This document shows, one piece after another, positions 7,337-15,337 of a stretch of DNA of 18,822 bases; the stretch's first letter is position 1, and each line of letters starts with the position of its first letter. Position numbers and translations under genes: made by a program. Source of the stretch: an uncultured Bacteroidales bacterium (lineage in GTDB: Bacteria > Bacteroidota > Bacteroidia > Bacteroidales > Marinilabiliaceae). The notes below the pieces were generated by a model. It saw nothing but the letters and a program-made list of their open reading frames with translations. It made no database searches and was not told where the DNA came from. The DNA lies in contig CAKUYZ010000030.1 in NCBI GenBank assembly GCA_934717675.1, positions 1 to 18,822 of the forward strand, read 5' to 3'.

Positions 7337-7855
7337 TCATTGTTTTGCGGCTTTCGCGGCCTCAAGCTCCTCGGCTGTGGCCGGGCGGCGGGCAATCTCT
7401 CTGTCGGCAGGCACCTCGTCTTCTTTGCGCTCCATATATGGGAAGAAGTCGAGGATGTTAGACTCGTTGACGGCCTTGACCATGAAGTCTGGCGTGTCAT
7501 TGAGGGCCTCGTTGGTGCGGTCGATGGCGTCCTTAATGTCCTCCGCGAGGGTCAGCACCGTCTGGCTCACCCTCTTCTCCTTGCCTGAGTTTTCATCAAC
7601 AAGGATGAAGGAGATCTTGACTTTGAACCAGTAGCCACCCTCTTCGCTTGGGATGACCTCGGCATAGTGCGCCTTACGGATGCCGGTGACAAGGAACTCA
7701 CCCTGAATGACTTCGGGCAATTTCTCGTAGGCTCTTTTTTCGGCCTCGGTATATGTCAGGGCATCGAACAGGTACACCTCGTTGACGCGCTTCTGCTTGT
7801 CGGTGCCCTCTATCGCCTTGCTGTAGCGCACCGTACACTCGAACATCGTCTGCAT
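7337..7855 (-). CDS. DUF4494 domain protein
   Basis: This is a 172-aa soluble protein of a small family I know mainly from Bacteroidetes and whose function is unknown. It starts MQTMFECTVRYSKA, continues with RVNEVYLFDALTYTEAEKR and then a beta-rich segment (GYWFKVKISFILVDENSGK), and ends in a variable Glu/Ala-rich tail. I set the start at 7855. A second ATG at 7846 is equally plausible. Extension to 7897 is unlikely because that codon lies upstream of the -7 box at 7875-7882. It is the gene before the POT transporter on the same strand (84 bp gap). There is no signal peptide or membrane span. Confidence 0.85.
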   Translation of the reverse strand: MQTMFECTVRYSKAIEGTDKQKRVNEVYLFDALTYTEAEKRAYEKLPEVIQGEFLVTGIRKAHYAEVIPSEEGGYWFKVKISFILVDENSGKEKRVSQTVLTLAEDIKDAIDRTNEALNDTPDFMVKAVNESNILDFFPYMERKEDEVPADREIARRPATAEELEAAKAAKQ

Positions 7856-7874
7856 TGATACTATATATTTATTG

Positions 7875-7882
7875 CAAAAGTA
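7875..7882 (-). promoter_or_regulatory. Bacteroidetes-type -7 box before the DUF4494 gene
   Basis: The minus strand reads TACTTTTG, a perfect TAnnTTTG. It lies 20-28 bases before the chosen start codon and gives a short leader. The -33 TTTG is not clear. Confidence 0.45.
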
Positions 7883-7948
7883 AGAAAAAGAGGGCATCGT
7901 TTTAACAAGGCGGGGAAAAATAGGCTCATTCCGCCGTCATATGGCACA

Positions 7949-7988
7949 GCTCAGCCCCCGCCGCCTGGGAGGGCGACGGGGGCTGAGC
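7949..7988 (-). terminator. Hairpin terminator after aqpZ
   Basis: Arms 7949-7965 and 7972-7988 (17 bases, GCTCAGCCCCCG core) enclose a 6-base loop. The single difference is a G:U pair in the minus-strand transcript. It lies about 50 bp after the aqpZ stop. The following bases on the minus strand are not a clean T-tract, so termination efficiency is uncertain. Confidence 0.6.
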
Positions 7989-8038
7989 CCGCAATCGTGG
8001 CCTTTGTGGCCAAGACGCGACGGAGGCTTTGAGCCTAC

Positions 8039-8743
8039 TTATTTCTTAGGGGCGTAGACGTTATATACAAGCCCGGCCAAGGACGCGCCTACCATCGGGG
8101 CGACAATGAAGAGCCACAAGTCGCCCCATGCGCTCCACCCGTCGACAGACGAGAAGAGGCACTGGCTGAAAGATCGCGCCGGGTTGACACTTGTGTTGGT
8201 GAGCGGGATGGAGACGAGGTGTATGAGCGTGAGGCAGAGGCCTATGGCCAGACCTCCGAGCTTGCCCGCGCCGCGCTCATCTGTGGCACCAAGAATCACG
8301 AGCAAGAAGATGAACGTGAGAAGAGCCTCGGCAAGGAACGCACCGGCCGCGCCCACGGTCTTGTATCCCTCACCCGCGGCGGCCACGAAATCGGCGCCAT
8401 AGCCGTTGGCGGCAAAGACACCAGGCTGCCACCCGTCGATGGAGCTGCCTATGGCAAAAAGAGCAGCGGCAGCCAGAGCCGCGCCGACAAACTGGGCGGC
8501 CCAGTAGGCGAACATCTCCCGCACGGTCATACGGCCGTTGACAAAGACGCCAAGCGAGACGGCAGGGTTAAGGTGCGCGCCAGATATGTGACCTATGGCA
8601 TAGGCCATGGTGACAACGGTGAGGCCGAAGGCCAACGCCACGCCAAGGAAACCGACACCACCGAAAAGGGCTGTGCCGCAACCGCCAAACACGAGCCAGA
8701 ACGTGCCGATGAGCTCGGCAATCATTTTGTTTGAAAGTCTCAT
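8039..8743 (-). CDS. aqpZ: Aquaporin Z, water channel
   Basis: This 234-aa inner-membrane channel has six spans and two half-helices. The two NPA motifs are at 59-61 (GAHLNPAVSLG) and 187-189 (NTSVNPARSF). The selectivity filter matches E. coli AqpZ: Phe39, His175, Thr184 and Arg190. That is the narrow, water-selective type and not the glycerol type. The start is the ATG at 8743. It is separated by 105 bp from the upstream PD40 lipoprotein gene and followed by its own hairpin. It probably serves rapid osmotic water flow. Confidence 0.96.
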   Translation of the reverse strand: MRLSNKMIAELIGTFWLVFGGCGTALFGGVGFLGVALAFGLTVVTMAYAIGHISGAHLNPAVSLGVFVNGRMTVREMFAYWAAQFVGAALAAAALFAIGSSIDGWQPGVFAANGYGADFVAAAGEGYKTVGAAGAFLAEALLTFIFLLVILGATDERGAGKLGGLAIGLCLTLIHLVSIPLTNTSVNPARSFSQCLFSSVDGWSAWGDLWLFIVAPMVGASLAGLVYNVYAPKK

Positions 8744-8848
8744 TTCTCTATCTATTAAACCTTCTAATATTTTTCGTGCAACACCACCAAGTGTTCACTT
8801 TTGCGCTTGTCTACGCTCCCGCGTGGCAAATGTTTCAAGGCTGGCGGC

Positions 8849-10627
8849 TCACTGCCCCACCTTGTCCAGCAATGCCGTCACCTTGATGGTCTGCGTCTTG
8901 TTAAGGCCCTCGGTCGAGACTTCCGCCCTTTTATTCACAAAGCCAGGCGCGCCGGCCAAGATGATATAGTCCACGTCTTTCTCCGCCACGAAGGTCACCT
9001 TGCCCTTGTCATCGGCGCGAAGCTTGACATTTGTGCCGTCAGTGCCCACAATGCGCACAAAGGCACCGGGCGCAGGACGGAACTCCTGTTTTTTCTTTTT
9101 TGACGTGGATGTCGTCTTTGCGGAGGATGTTTTCTTCTGGCTCGTCTTGCCTTGCTGCTTCTTGGCCGTCGTCTTTTGCCTCTGCACCTTGGCCTTTTGC
9201 GCCTGTTCGGCGGGTTTGGGAGCCGCGGGCGCGGCATCGGGCTGTTGCGCTGGGCGCTGGAAGGCGGCCTTGCCGCTCTGCCCCACCGACGCCTCAATGG
9301 TCAGGATTACGGGCGGGAGGTAGAAAGAGTAGATGTCGTCATAGCCCTTGGCGTTGCCTCTGTTGCTGGAGAGAAGGCCCTCTTCGGCGGTCCCCATAAA
9401 CGCGATTCCGAAGTCGTCTCCTGTGCTGTTGATAGGCAAGCCCATGTTTGAGACCTCCAGCCTGCCGTCTTCTCGCTCCACGGCACGGAAGATGTCCAGC
9501 CCGCCGTACCCCTTGTGGCCATCGCTGCTGAAATAGATGGTTCCGTCTTGGCGCACATAGGGAAACATCTCGTCGCCGCTGGTGTTGACCATGGGGCCAA
9601 GGTTGCGGGCCGGCCCCCACGAATTGTCCACATTGCGGAGGCTCTTCCATATGTCCAACCCGCCGAGCGAGCCATCTTGGCGGTCGCTCACAAAATAGAG
9701 AGTCTGGCCGTCGGGGCTCAGAGCCGGGTGAGCCACCATCATGGTGGAGTCTCCGCCAGGCAAGACCCTCACGGGGTCGGACCATCGGCCGCCCTCGCGC
9801 TTCATCTCGTAGGCCTGCACGGGGCTTCCGTCTTGCTCTCCCATTGGGCAACGGGTGAAGAGCATGGTGCGCCCGTCTGGCGAGACGTAGGCCACGCCAT
9901 CGTCATTGCCCTTGCCTCCGAATGGTTCTTCAAGAGGCTCTGGCACAGTCCATTTGCCACGACCATCGATGCGGGTCATATATATGGTGGAGTTCCCCTG
10001 CCCCGTTATCCTGCTGGTCTTCTTTTTCTTCTTCTGCATCCTCATGGAGCTGAAGTAGACCACGTCGAAGCCGTCGCCCACAAAGGCCGGGCAGAAGTCG
10101 GAGAACTTGCTGTTGGCCTCCTTGAAAGGCTTGACCACGTAGCCGCTGTCGGCCGCGGCGGAGGCCTTGGGGTTCAGCTCCGCCCACTCGCTTCGGGCCA
10201 AGCGCGCAGACTCCCGCCCCACGCTCACCCGCAAGTCGGTCTTGTGGCGGTCGGCATAGGCGTTGTAGGCGTCGGCGGCCTCATCAAACTTGCCCAGGGC
10301 GCGGTAGGCGTCGGCCAGGCGGAGGAGGGCCTCGTCATCTTGATATTTGTACCTGACGGCCCTCTGATAGGCCGAGGCGGACTTGGAGACCATACCGAGG
10401 CGGCGGTAGCACTCTCCCATAAGGAACAGTTCCTCGGCCTTGCGCGACTTGTTGGCCTCGCCGCGCTGCGCCCCGTCGAAGAGCCTGGCGGCCCTCTCAT
10501 ATTCGCCTAGTGCGTAGGCCTTTTGCGCGGCCTCGTAGCCACCGCAAGACGAGAGCGCGGCAGCCACCGCGACAAGCGCGTACGCCAAGAAAAACGTCCT
10601 CATCTTCATAGTGCTGAATGTGCGCAT
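8849..10627 (-). CDS. TPR and PD40 beta-propeller lipoprotein, PorE-like but without an OmpA domain
   Basis: This is a 592-aa envelope lipoprotein. The signal peptide ends in LSSC with Cys28; internal ATGs at 10609 or 10603 would give an equally good signal peptide. TPR-like helices cover about 30-145. PD40/WD40-like propeller blades run about 176-436, with repeats such as SPDGRTMLF (249-257), SPDGQTLYFVSDR (304-316) and QDGTIYFSSDG (360-370), and GGLDIW/GGLDIF ends. A carboxypeptidase-regulatory-like beta domain spans 439-588. It is interrupted at about 450-516 by an Ala/Pro then Lys/Gln/Thr/Ser-rich insert. The architecture recalls T9SS-associated PorE and other TPR-PD40-OmpA proteins, but the protein stops without the peptidoglycan-binding OmpA domain. 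It begins 6 bp after the ABC exporter gene, so the two are probably one operon. Confidence 0.85.
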   Translation of the reverse strand: MRTFSTMKMRTFFLAYALVAVAAALSSCGGYEAAQKAYALGEYERAARLFDGAQRGEANKSRKAEELFLMGECYRRLGMVSKSASAYQRAVRYKYQDDEALLRLADAYRALGKFDEAADAYNAYADRHKTDLRVSVGRESARLARSEWAELNPKASAAADSGYVVKPFKEANSKFSDFCPAFVGDGFDVVYFSSMRMQKKKKKTSRITGQGNSTIYMTRIDGRGKWTVPEPLEEPFGGKGNDDGVAYVSPDGRTMLFTRCPMGEQDGSPVQAYEMKREGGRWSDPVRVLPGGDSTMMVAHPALSPDGQTLYFVSDRQDGSLGGLDIWKSLRNVDNSWGPARNLGPMVNTSGDEMFPYVRQDGTIYFSSDGHKGYGGLDIFRAVEREDGRLEVSNMGLPINSTGDDFGIAFMGTAEEGLLSSNRGNAKGYDDIYSFYLPPVILTIEASVGQSGKAAFQRPAQQPDAAPAAPKPAEQAQKAKVQRQKTTAKKQQGKTSQKKTSSAKTTSTSKKKKQEFRPAPGAFVRIVGTDGTNVKLRADDKGKVTFVAEKDVDYIILAGAPGFVNKRAEVSTEGLNKTQTIKVTALLDKVGQ

Positions 10628-10633
10628 ACCTGC

Positions 10634-12457
10634 CTAGCTGTTTTGCAAGTCGTTGAGCTTCTTGTAATAGCCGTCTTTAGCCATAAGCTCATCGTGCGTG
10701 CCTCGCTCCACAATGCGCCCCTCGCTGAAGACGCATATCATGTCGGCGTGGCGTATGGTGCTGAGCCTGTGGGCCACGACAATGGATGTGCGGTCGCGGA
10801 GCAGATTGTCCAGCGCGCCTTGTACCAGTTTTTCGCTCTCGGTGTCCAAGGCCGATGTGGCCTCATCAAGAATGAGAATGTCGGGGTTTCGCAGCACGGC
10901 GCGGGCAATGCTTATGCGCTGCCTCTGGCCACCGGAGAGGTTAGAGCCGCGGTCGCCCACCACGGTGTCATAGCCATGCTCTTGCTGCATTATGAAATCG
11001 TGAGCGTTGGCCACCTTGGCGGCGCGCACCACATCGTCCATAGTGGCATTCTCGACACCGAAGGCTATATTGTTGAATATGGTGTCGTTGAAGAGAATGG
11101 GGTCTTGGCTCACTATGCCCATGCGGCGGCGCAGATCGTGCAGACGGTAGTCGCGAATGTCTTTGCCATCTATGAGTATGGAGCCGGACGTGACATCCCA
11201 AAAACGCGGGAGGAGGTCAACAAAAGTGGACTTGCCACCGCCGCTCTGCCCCACCAGAGCCACCATCTTGCCTCGCGGGATGGTGACGCTGACGTCGCGC
11301 AGCACCTGAATGTCGGTCTCATATGCAAACGAGACGTCGCGGTACTCAATCTGGCTGGAGAAAGAAGTCAGAGGCAGCCCGTCGGGCTTCTCAAATATCT
11401 TGTCGTCGGCCAAAAGAATCTTGTCAATCCTCTCCATGGCCGCCATACCTTTCTGGATGCTGAAGAAGGCCGAGGAGAAGGCCTTGGCCGGGTTGATGAT
11501 CTGATAGAAAATGCCCAAATAGGCAAGGAACTTGGCCACGGAGAGGGAGCTATCTCCGCTCAAAATGAGCGAGCCGCCGAACCACACCACAATGATGACG
11601 AGCAGGGTGCCGAGCATCTCGCTTATAGGGTGCGCCAAATCGCGTCGCCGCATGATTCGCCTGGCAATGTCGCAATATTGCTGAGCCTGCTCGGCGTAGC
11701 GGTCGTTCATGCGCTGCTCGGCGTTGAAAGCCTTGATGATGCGCAAGCCGCCCAACGTCTCCTCCAACATTCCCAAGATCTCGCCCAACTTGTCTTGCCC
11801 CTCGCGGCTCTGCCTCTTGAGGTTTTTGCCAATGCGGCCAATGACGGTGCCGGCGAGCGGCAGCATGACGAGCGCGAAGATGGTGAGCTGCGGGCTCATG
11901 ACAATCATGGCCGCGAAGTAGACGATGATGAGGACGGGGTTTTTCAGAAACATGTCAATGGACGCCATGATGGAGCCCTCGACCTCGGCCACGTCGCCCG
12001 TGGCCCTCTGCATTATGTCTCCCTTACGCTCTTTCTGGAAGAAGCCCACGGGGAGGCTTATAATCTTGGCATATATTTCCTTACGTATGTCTCGGATCAC
12101 GTTGTTGCGCAAGCCAATGCTGGTGTAGGCAGAGAGATAGGCCGTGGAGCATTTGAGCACCGTGCCAAAGACCATGAAGAGGCCGGAGAAGAGGAGCGAA
12201 TAGCCCGCGCCATAGTTGAGCTTGACGAGGGTTACGTAGTAGTAGAAGTTGCTCACGATGACCTTGGTGTCCATGACCCACGGCAGCAGCGTCATGACCT
12301 CGCTCTCTTGCTGGAAGATGATTTCGAGCACGGGGATGAGGAGCGCCATGCTGAGGACGGAAAATAGCGCGGAGAGGATGTTGAAGACGAAGCTCAGCAC
12401 CACCTGAAACCAGTATGGCGGGACGTATCGGCGGACAACTTGGAAGAAATATCTCAT
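10634..12457 (-). CDS. MsbA-like ABC exporter, fused permease and ATPase
   Basis: This 607-aa half-transporter works as a homodimer. The six-span exporter domain occupies about 1-330. The nucleotide-binding domain has Walker A GQSGGGKST (403-411), Q-loop Gln451, signature LSGGQ (507-511), Walker B ILILDE (527-532) and H-loop His563. The closest functional class is MsbA and related lipid or lipopolysaccharide-core flippases. Multidrug export is the main alternative and cannot be separated by motifs. It lies 126 bp after purB, beyond that gene's terminator, and is followed after 6 bp by the PD40 lipoprotein gene. Confidence 0.92.
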   Translation of the reverse strand: MRYFFQVVRRYVPPYWFQVVLSFVFNILSALFSVLSMALLIPVLEIIFQQESEVMTLLPWVMDTKVIVSNFYYYVTLVKLNYGAGYSLLFSGLFMVFGTVLKCSTAYLSAYTSIGLRNNVIRDIRKEIYAKIISLPVGFFQKERKGDIMQRATGDVAEVEGSIMASIDMFLKNPVLIIVYFAAMIVMSPQLTIFALVMLPLAGTVIGRIGKNLKRQSREGQDKLGEILGMLEETLGGLRIIKAFNAEQRMNDRYAEQAQQYCDIARRIMRRRDLAHPISEMLGTLLVIIVVWFGGSLILSGDSSLSVAKFLAYLGIFYQIINPAKAFSSAFFSIQKGMAAMERIDKILLADDKIFEKPDGLPLTSFSSQIEYRDVSFAYETDIQVLRDVSVTIPRGKMVALVGQSGGGKSTFVDLLPRFWDVTSGSILIDGKDIRDYRLHDLRRRMGIVSQDPILFNDTIFNNIAFGVENATMDDVVRAAKVANAHDFIMQQEHGYDTVVGDRGSNLSGGQRQRISIARAVLRNPDILILDEATSALDTESEKLVQGALDNLLRDRTSIVVAHRLSTIRHADMICVFSEGRIVERGTHDELMAKDGYYKKLNDLQNS

Positions 12458-12503
12458 TGGTCTGACAGAGAAGTGGGATGTGGGAAGGGATTACATTTTT
12501 ACG

Positions 12504-12561
12504 AAAAACAAGCCCCCGCGCTCATGCCACCGAGAGAGGCGGCACGACGGGCGGAGGCCTT
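12504..12561 (-). terminator. Branched hairpin terminator after purB
   Basis: On the minus strand an outer stem pairs AAGGCCTCCGC with GCGGGGGCTT (one bulge, one G:U) and is followed at once by GTTTTT. An inner hairpin GCCGCC-TCTCTC-GGTGGC sits inside the loop. It starts about 22 bp beyond the purB stop codon. Confidence 0.65.
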
Positions 12562-12583
12562 TGGATATGGCGTTTGCCACAGG

Positions 12584-13936
12584 TTACTGACGGAAGATGC
12601 CCGTGTAGGACTGCGGCGTTATGGCTCGCAGCTCGGCCTTGACGCTGTCTGAGACGTTGAGCGACTCAATGAAGTCGGCCATGGCCTTGTGGTCAATGTG
12701 CTTATTGGTTCGCGTGAGAGCCTTGAGCGTCTCGTAGGGGTTGGGATAGCCCTCGCGGCGCAATATGGTCTGGATGCCCTCGGCCACCACGGCCCAGTTG
12801 TTCTCCAGGTCGGCGGCTATGGCGTCGGGGTTGAGGATAACCTTGCCGAGGCCTTTCATAATGCTCTGGATGGCAATGATGGCGTGAGCCATTGGCACGC
12901 CCAGGTTGCGCAAGACAGTGGAGTCCGTGAGGTCGCGCTGGAGTCGGCTGACAGGCAACTTGTTGGAGAGGTGGTCGAGGATGGCGTTGGCGATGCCCAA
13001 GTTGCCCTCGGCGTTCTCATAGTCAATGGGGTTGACCTTGTGCGGCATGGCGCTGGAGCCCACCTCGCCGGCCTTGATCTTCTGCTTGAAATACTCCATC
13101 ATGATGTACATCCAGAAGTCGCGGCAGATGTCTATCATGACGACGTCTATGCGGCGGATGTTGTCAAGGACCGCGGAGAGGTCGTCATAGTTGGAGATCT
13201 GGGTGGTGTATGGCTCTCGGCGCAGCCCGAGCTTGTCGGCCACGAACTTGTTACCGAACTCCACCCAGTCGATGGCCGGGTAGGCCACGTTGTGGGCGTT
13301 GAAGTTGCCCGTGGCGCCGCCGAACTTGGCCGGCAGCTGGAGAGCCTTCAGCTCATCGAGCTGGCGCGAGAGGCGCGACACGAAGACCTTCATCTCCTTG
13401 CCCAAGCGCGTGGGGCTGGCGGGCTGGCCGTGGGTGCGCGCCAGCATGGAGACGTCCGCCCACTCGTTGGCGAGCTCCTGAAGACGGTCAATGAGGAACT
13501 GCACCTGCGGGATGAAGATGTCCGTCAGGGCCTCCTTGACGCTCAGGGGCACAGAGGTGTTGTTGATGTCTTGTGAAGTGAGGCCGAAGTGAATGAACTC
13601 CTTGACGGAGGAGAGGCCGGCGACGTCAAAACGCTCCTTGAGGAAATACTCGACGGCCTTGACGTCGTGGTTGGTCACGCTCTCAATCTCCTTGACATGG
13701 CGGGCATCCGCCAAGGTGAGGTGGCGATATATGTCTCGGAGCTGCTCCTTCTGGCCATCTGTGAGGCTGCCAATCTGCGGAAGCGGAATCTCGCTGAGGG
13801 CGATGAAATACTCGACCTCCACCCTGACGCGGTAACGGATGAGCGCGAATTCCGAAAAGTAGTTGGCGAGCGGCTCAGCCTTGCCGCGGTATCGACCGTC
13901 GATGGGGGAAATGGCCGTCAGTGGTTCAAACTCCAT
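12584..13936 (-). CDS. purB: Adenylosuccinate lyase
   Basis: This is a 450-aa cytoplasmic enzyme of the fumarase/aspartase superfamily. It releases fumarate from SAICAR and from adenylosuccinate, so it acts twice in purine synthesis. The N-terminus LTAISPIDGRYRGK is of the E. coli PurB type. RTHGQPASPT (167-176) holds catalytic His169. The flexible signature loop GSSAMPHKVNP (293-303) holds the catalytic base serine (294/295). SNYDDLSAVLDN (249-260) and LQRDLTDSTVLRN are further conserved blocks. The start is the ATG at 13936. It has its own -7 box upstream with a hairpin at the expected transcription start, and a terminator downstream, so it looks like a single-gene unit. Confidence 0.97.
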   Translation of the reverse strand: MEFEPLTAISPIDGRYRGKAEPLANYFSEFALIRYRVRVEVEYFIALSEIPLPQIGSLTDGQKEQLRDIYRHLTLADARHVKEIESVTNHDVKAVEYFLKERFDVAGLSSVKEFIHFGLTSQDINNTSVPLSVKEALTDIFIPQVQFLIDRLQELANEWADVSMLARTHGQPASPTRLGKEMKVFVSRLSRQLDELKALQLPAKFGGATGNFNAHNVAYPAIDWVEFGNKFVADKLGLRREPYTTQISNYDDLSAVLDNIRRIDVVMIDICRDFWMYIMMEYFKQKIKAGEVGSSAMPHKVNPIDYENAEGNLGIANAILDHLSNKLPVSRLQRDLTDSTVLRNLGVPMAHAIIAIQSIMKGLGKVILNPDAIAADLENNWAVVAEGIQTILRREGYPNPYETLKALTRTNKHIDHKAMADFIESLNVSDSVKAELRAITPQSYTGIFRQ

Positions 13937-13971
13937 GATGCTCTGTGAAATTGTGTATTGTCTTACGTTTT

Positions 13972-13995
13972 GCCGTCAAGAAAAGTCTTGACGGC
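13972..13995 (-). promoter_or_regulatory. Inverted repeat at the expected purB transcription start
   Basis: GCCGTCAAG (13972-13980) and CTTGACGGC (13987-13995) are perfect 9-base arms around a 6-base loop. They lie immediately downstream of the -7 box on the minus strand. No T-tract follows on either strand, so an operator or a 5' leader hairpin fits better than a terminator. The regulator is unknown. Confidence 0.35.
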
Positions 13996-13996
13996 G

Positions 13997-14004
13997 CAAA
14001 AATA
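13997..14004 (-). promoter_or_regulatory. Bacteroidetes-type -7 box of purB
   Basis: The minus strand reads TATTTTTG, a perfect TAnnTTTG, 61-68 bases before the purB ATG. No convincing -33 TTTG is present. Confidence 0.45.
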
Positions 14005-14040
14005 ACAGAAAAAGAGAGGTTTTGCGACCGGAGCGTCTGC

Positions 14041-15183
14041 TTATTTTGCCACCTTCTCGTGGTTGATGAGGGGGTTGGCGTAGGCCGTGAGCATCTGGCG
14101 CCGCAAGAAAGCCGCGTCTCCGCCCTCTATGGCCGCTATTTTTTCATCAAGGTAGGCGTTGAACGCCTCCTTGTCCTCGGCTGTGTAGTGGTCGGCGCGT
14201 TTCGAGGTGCCCTCGAGGGCGTCCAGCGCCACGTAGCTCACAGGGAAGAGGCGATAGTTGGCATATATCTGCGCGTCTATCATTGAGGCGATGGCCGCGA
14301 TCTGCTCGTTTTTGTTCATCCCATCCAAGGTTTTAAGTCCCTCGTTGATGGGCGTACCGAAAGCGAAGTGCACCCTGCCCTTGCGCCCGTTGAGGCCCGT
14401 GGCCATGTGGGTGAGATCCTCCTTGGGCGATTTCTTGTAGGCCGGATCGTCTCGTTTCTGCTGAAACTGGAACGCTTTGAGAGCGTCGCACGGGTCGTAC
14501 TCGTATGTGATGGAGACCGGCACGATGTTCAGCTGCGCGAAGTTGGCTGGCAGATCAGCCTTGCCGCTGAGGTTGAGCATTTTCAAGACGCTGCCTTGCG
14601 TCTTGTCATCGCCATCTTTGGAGCGTCCCTCGCGCTGGGCAATCCAGATGTTGCGACGCCCGTTGGCAATGCGGTTGCGGACGTAGGCGGAGAGGGTCGA
14701 CGAGGCGTCCATCTGCTGACGGACCGGCATCCCCCTCTTGACGACGAACGACTTGTTGAGCTTTACAAGATCGACAATCCAGTCATAGATGAGCAGATTG
14801 CTGCCGATGGCAATCTCTGTGGTGTCGAATCCCGCGGCATCGAGCTTGACGTTCATAAACGCCGAGTCGAGAATTAGGTCGCGGTGGTTGGACATGAAGA
14901 GATAGCCGCCCTTGGGGTCGAGCCCCTCCAGACCGCTGGCCGTGATGCCGCCAGTGGTCCTGGCCTCAAGGCCGTTGAGGTATGGGATGACGAAAGCGTG
15001 CTGAAACTCGCTCACGGAGCGCACCGTCTTGAGCCTGGCCACAACCGCGTCGGTCGGCAGCTGCGGGAAGAGCTTGCCGATGATGCCCACGAAATAGGGC
15101 ACGGCGCAAAGGCTCTGAATGACCGCGGGGACCTCATCATCGCGAAAAGGGCGAATATCGTCAAAGTTGTAATTATCTGCCAT
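14041..15183 (-). CDS. PlsC-domain acyltransferase (1-acylglycerol-3-phosphate acyltransferase-like)
   Basis: This is a 380-aa protein of the PF01553 glycerolipid acyltransferase superfamily, which transfers fatty acyl groups to phospholipid or lipid precursors at the inner membrane. Motif I is SNHRDLILD (His100, Asp106): the spacing between His and Asp is five residues, against four in the classic HX4D. Motif II is VVKRG (147-151). Motif III is REGRSKDG (184-191). There is no obvious membrane span. It is longer than typical PlsC and has an extra C-terminal helical part. I chose the ATG at 15183 because the -7 box at 15226-15233 places the RNA start near 15220, downstream of the in-frame ATG at 15228. 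The acceptor is unknown. Confidence 0.85.
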   Translation of the reverse strand: MADNYNFDDIRPFRDDEVPAVIQSLCAVPYFVGIIGKLFPQLPTDAVVARLKTVRSVSEFQHAFVIPYLNGLEARTTGGITASGLEGLDPKGGYLFMSNHRDLILDSAFMNVKLDAAGFDTTEIAIGSNLLIYDWIVDLVKLNKSFVVKRGMPVRQQMDASSTLSAYVRNRIANGRRNIWIAQREGRSKDGDDKTQGSVLKMLNLSGKADLPANFAQLNIVPVSITYEYDPCDALKAFQFQQKRDDPAYKKSPKEDLTHMATGLNGRKGRVHFAFGTPINEGLKTLDGMNKNEQIAAIASMIDAQIYANYRLFPVSYVALDALEGTSKRADHYTAEDKEAFNAYLDEKIAAIEGGDAAFLRRQMLTAYANPLINHEKVAK

Positions 15184-15225
15184 GGTGTTTGTTTTTGTCG
15201 CGGAGGCGAAACCCCGCTCCATATG

Positions 15226-15233
15226 CAAATATA
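15226..15233 (-). promoter_or_regulatory. Bacteroidetes-type -7 box before the acyltransferase gene
   Basis: The minus strand reads TATATTTG, a perfect TAnnTTTG. A TTTG lies upstream but only 12 bases away, so a proper -33 box is missing. It lies 43-50 bases before the chosen start and decides against the upstream ATG at 15228. Confidence 0.5.
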
Positions 15234-15252
15234 ATGCCTTTTTGACAAAGGG

Positions 15253-15289
15253 CAGCCCGGCGGCCGACTAAGAGCCGGCCGCCGGGCTG
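15253..15289 (-). terminator. GC-rich hairpin terminator after the 62-aa gene
   Basis: Perfect 14-base arms CAGCCCGGCGGCCG (15253-15266) and CGGCCGCCGGGCTG (15276-15289) enclose a 9-base loop. On the minus strand it is followed by CCCTTTGTC, a poor T-tract. On the plus strand a GTTTTT run follows about 8 bases later. It separates the 62-aa gene from the acyltransferase promoter. Confidence 0.65.
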
Positions 15290-15337
15290 TGATACTGTTT
15301 TTGAGATTCGTCCGCTTGCTTTTGGTATGGTGCGCCA

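Noticed and set aside
9050..9280. Repetitive lysine-codon tract suspected to be a frameshift in the PD40 gene
   Set aside because: The frame stays open on both sides, and the beta domain continues in the same frame after the tract, so it is a low-complexity insert and not a break.
9515..10510. Plus-strand open frame of 331 codons
   Set aside because: It is antisense to the PD40 lipoprotein gene and shows shadow-type composition.
10523..12367. Plus-strand open frame of 614 codons
   Set aside because: It is antisense to the ABC exporter, which has all ATPase motifs. The frame has no recognisable domain.
15184..15228. Upstream start of the acyltransferase at 15228
   Set aside because: The codon lies inside the perfect -7 box and would not be in the transcript.
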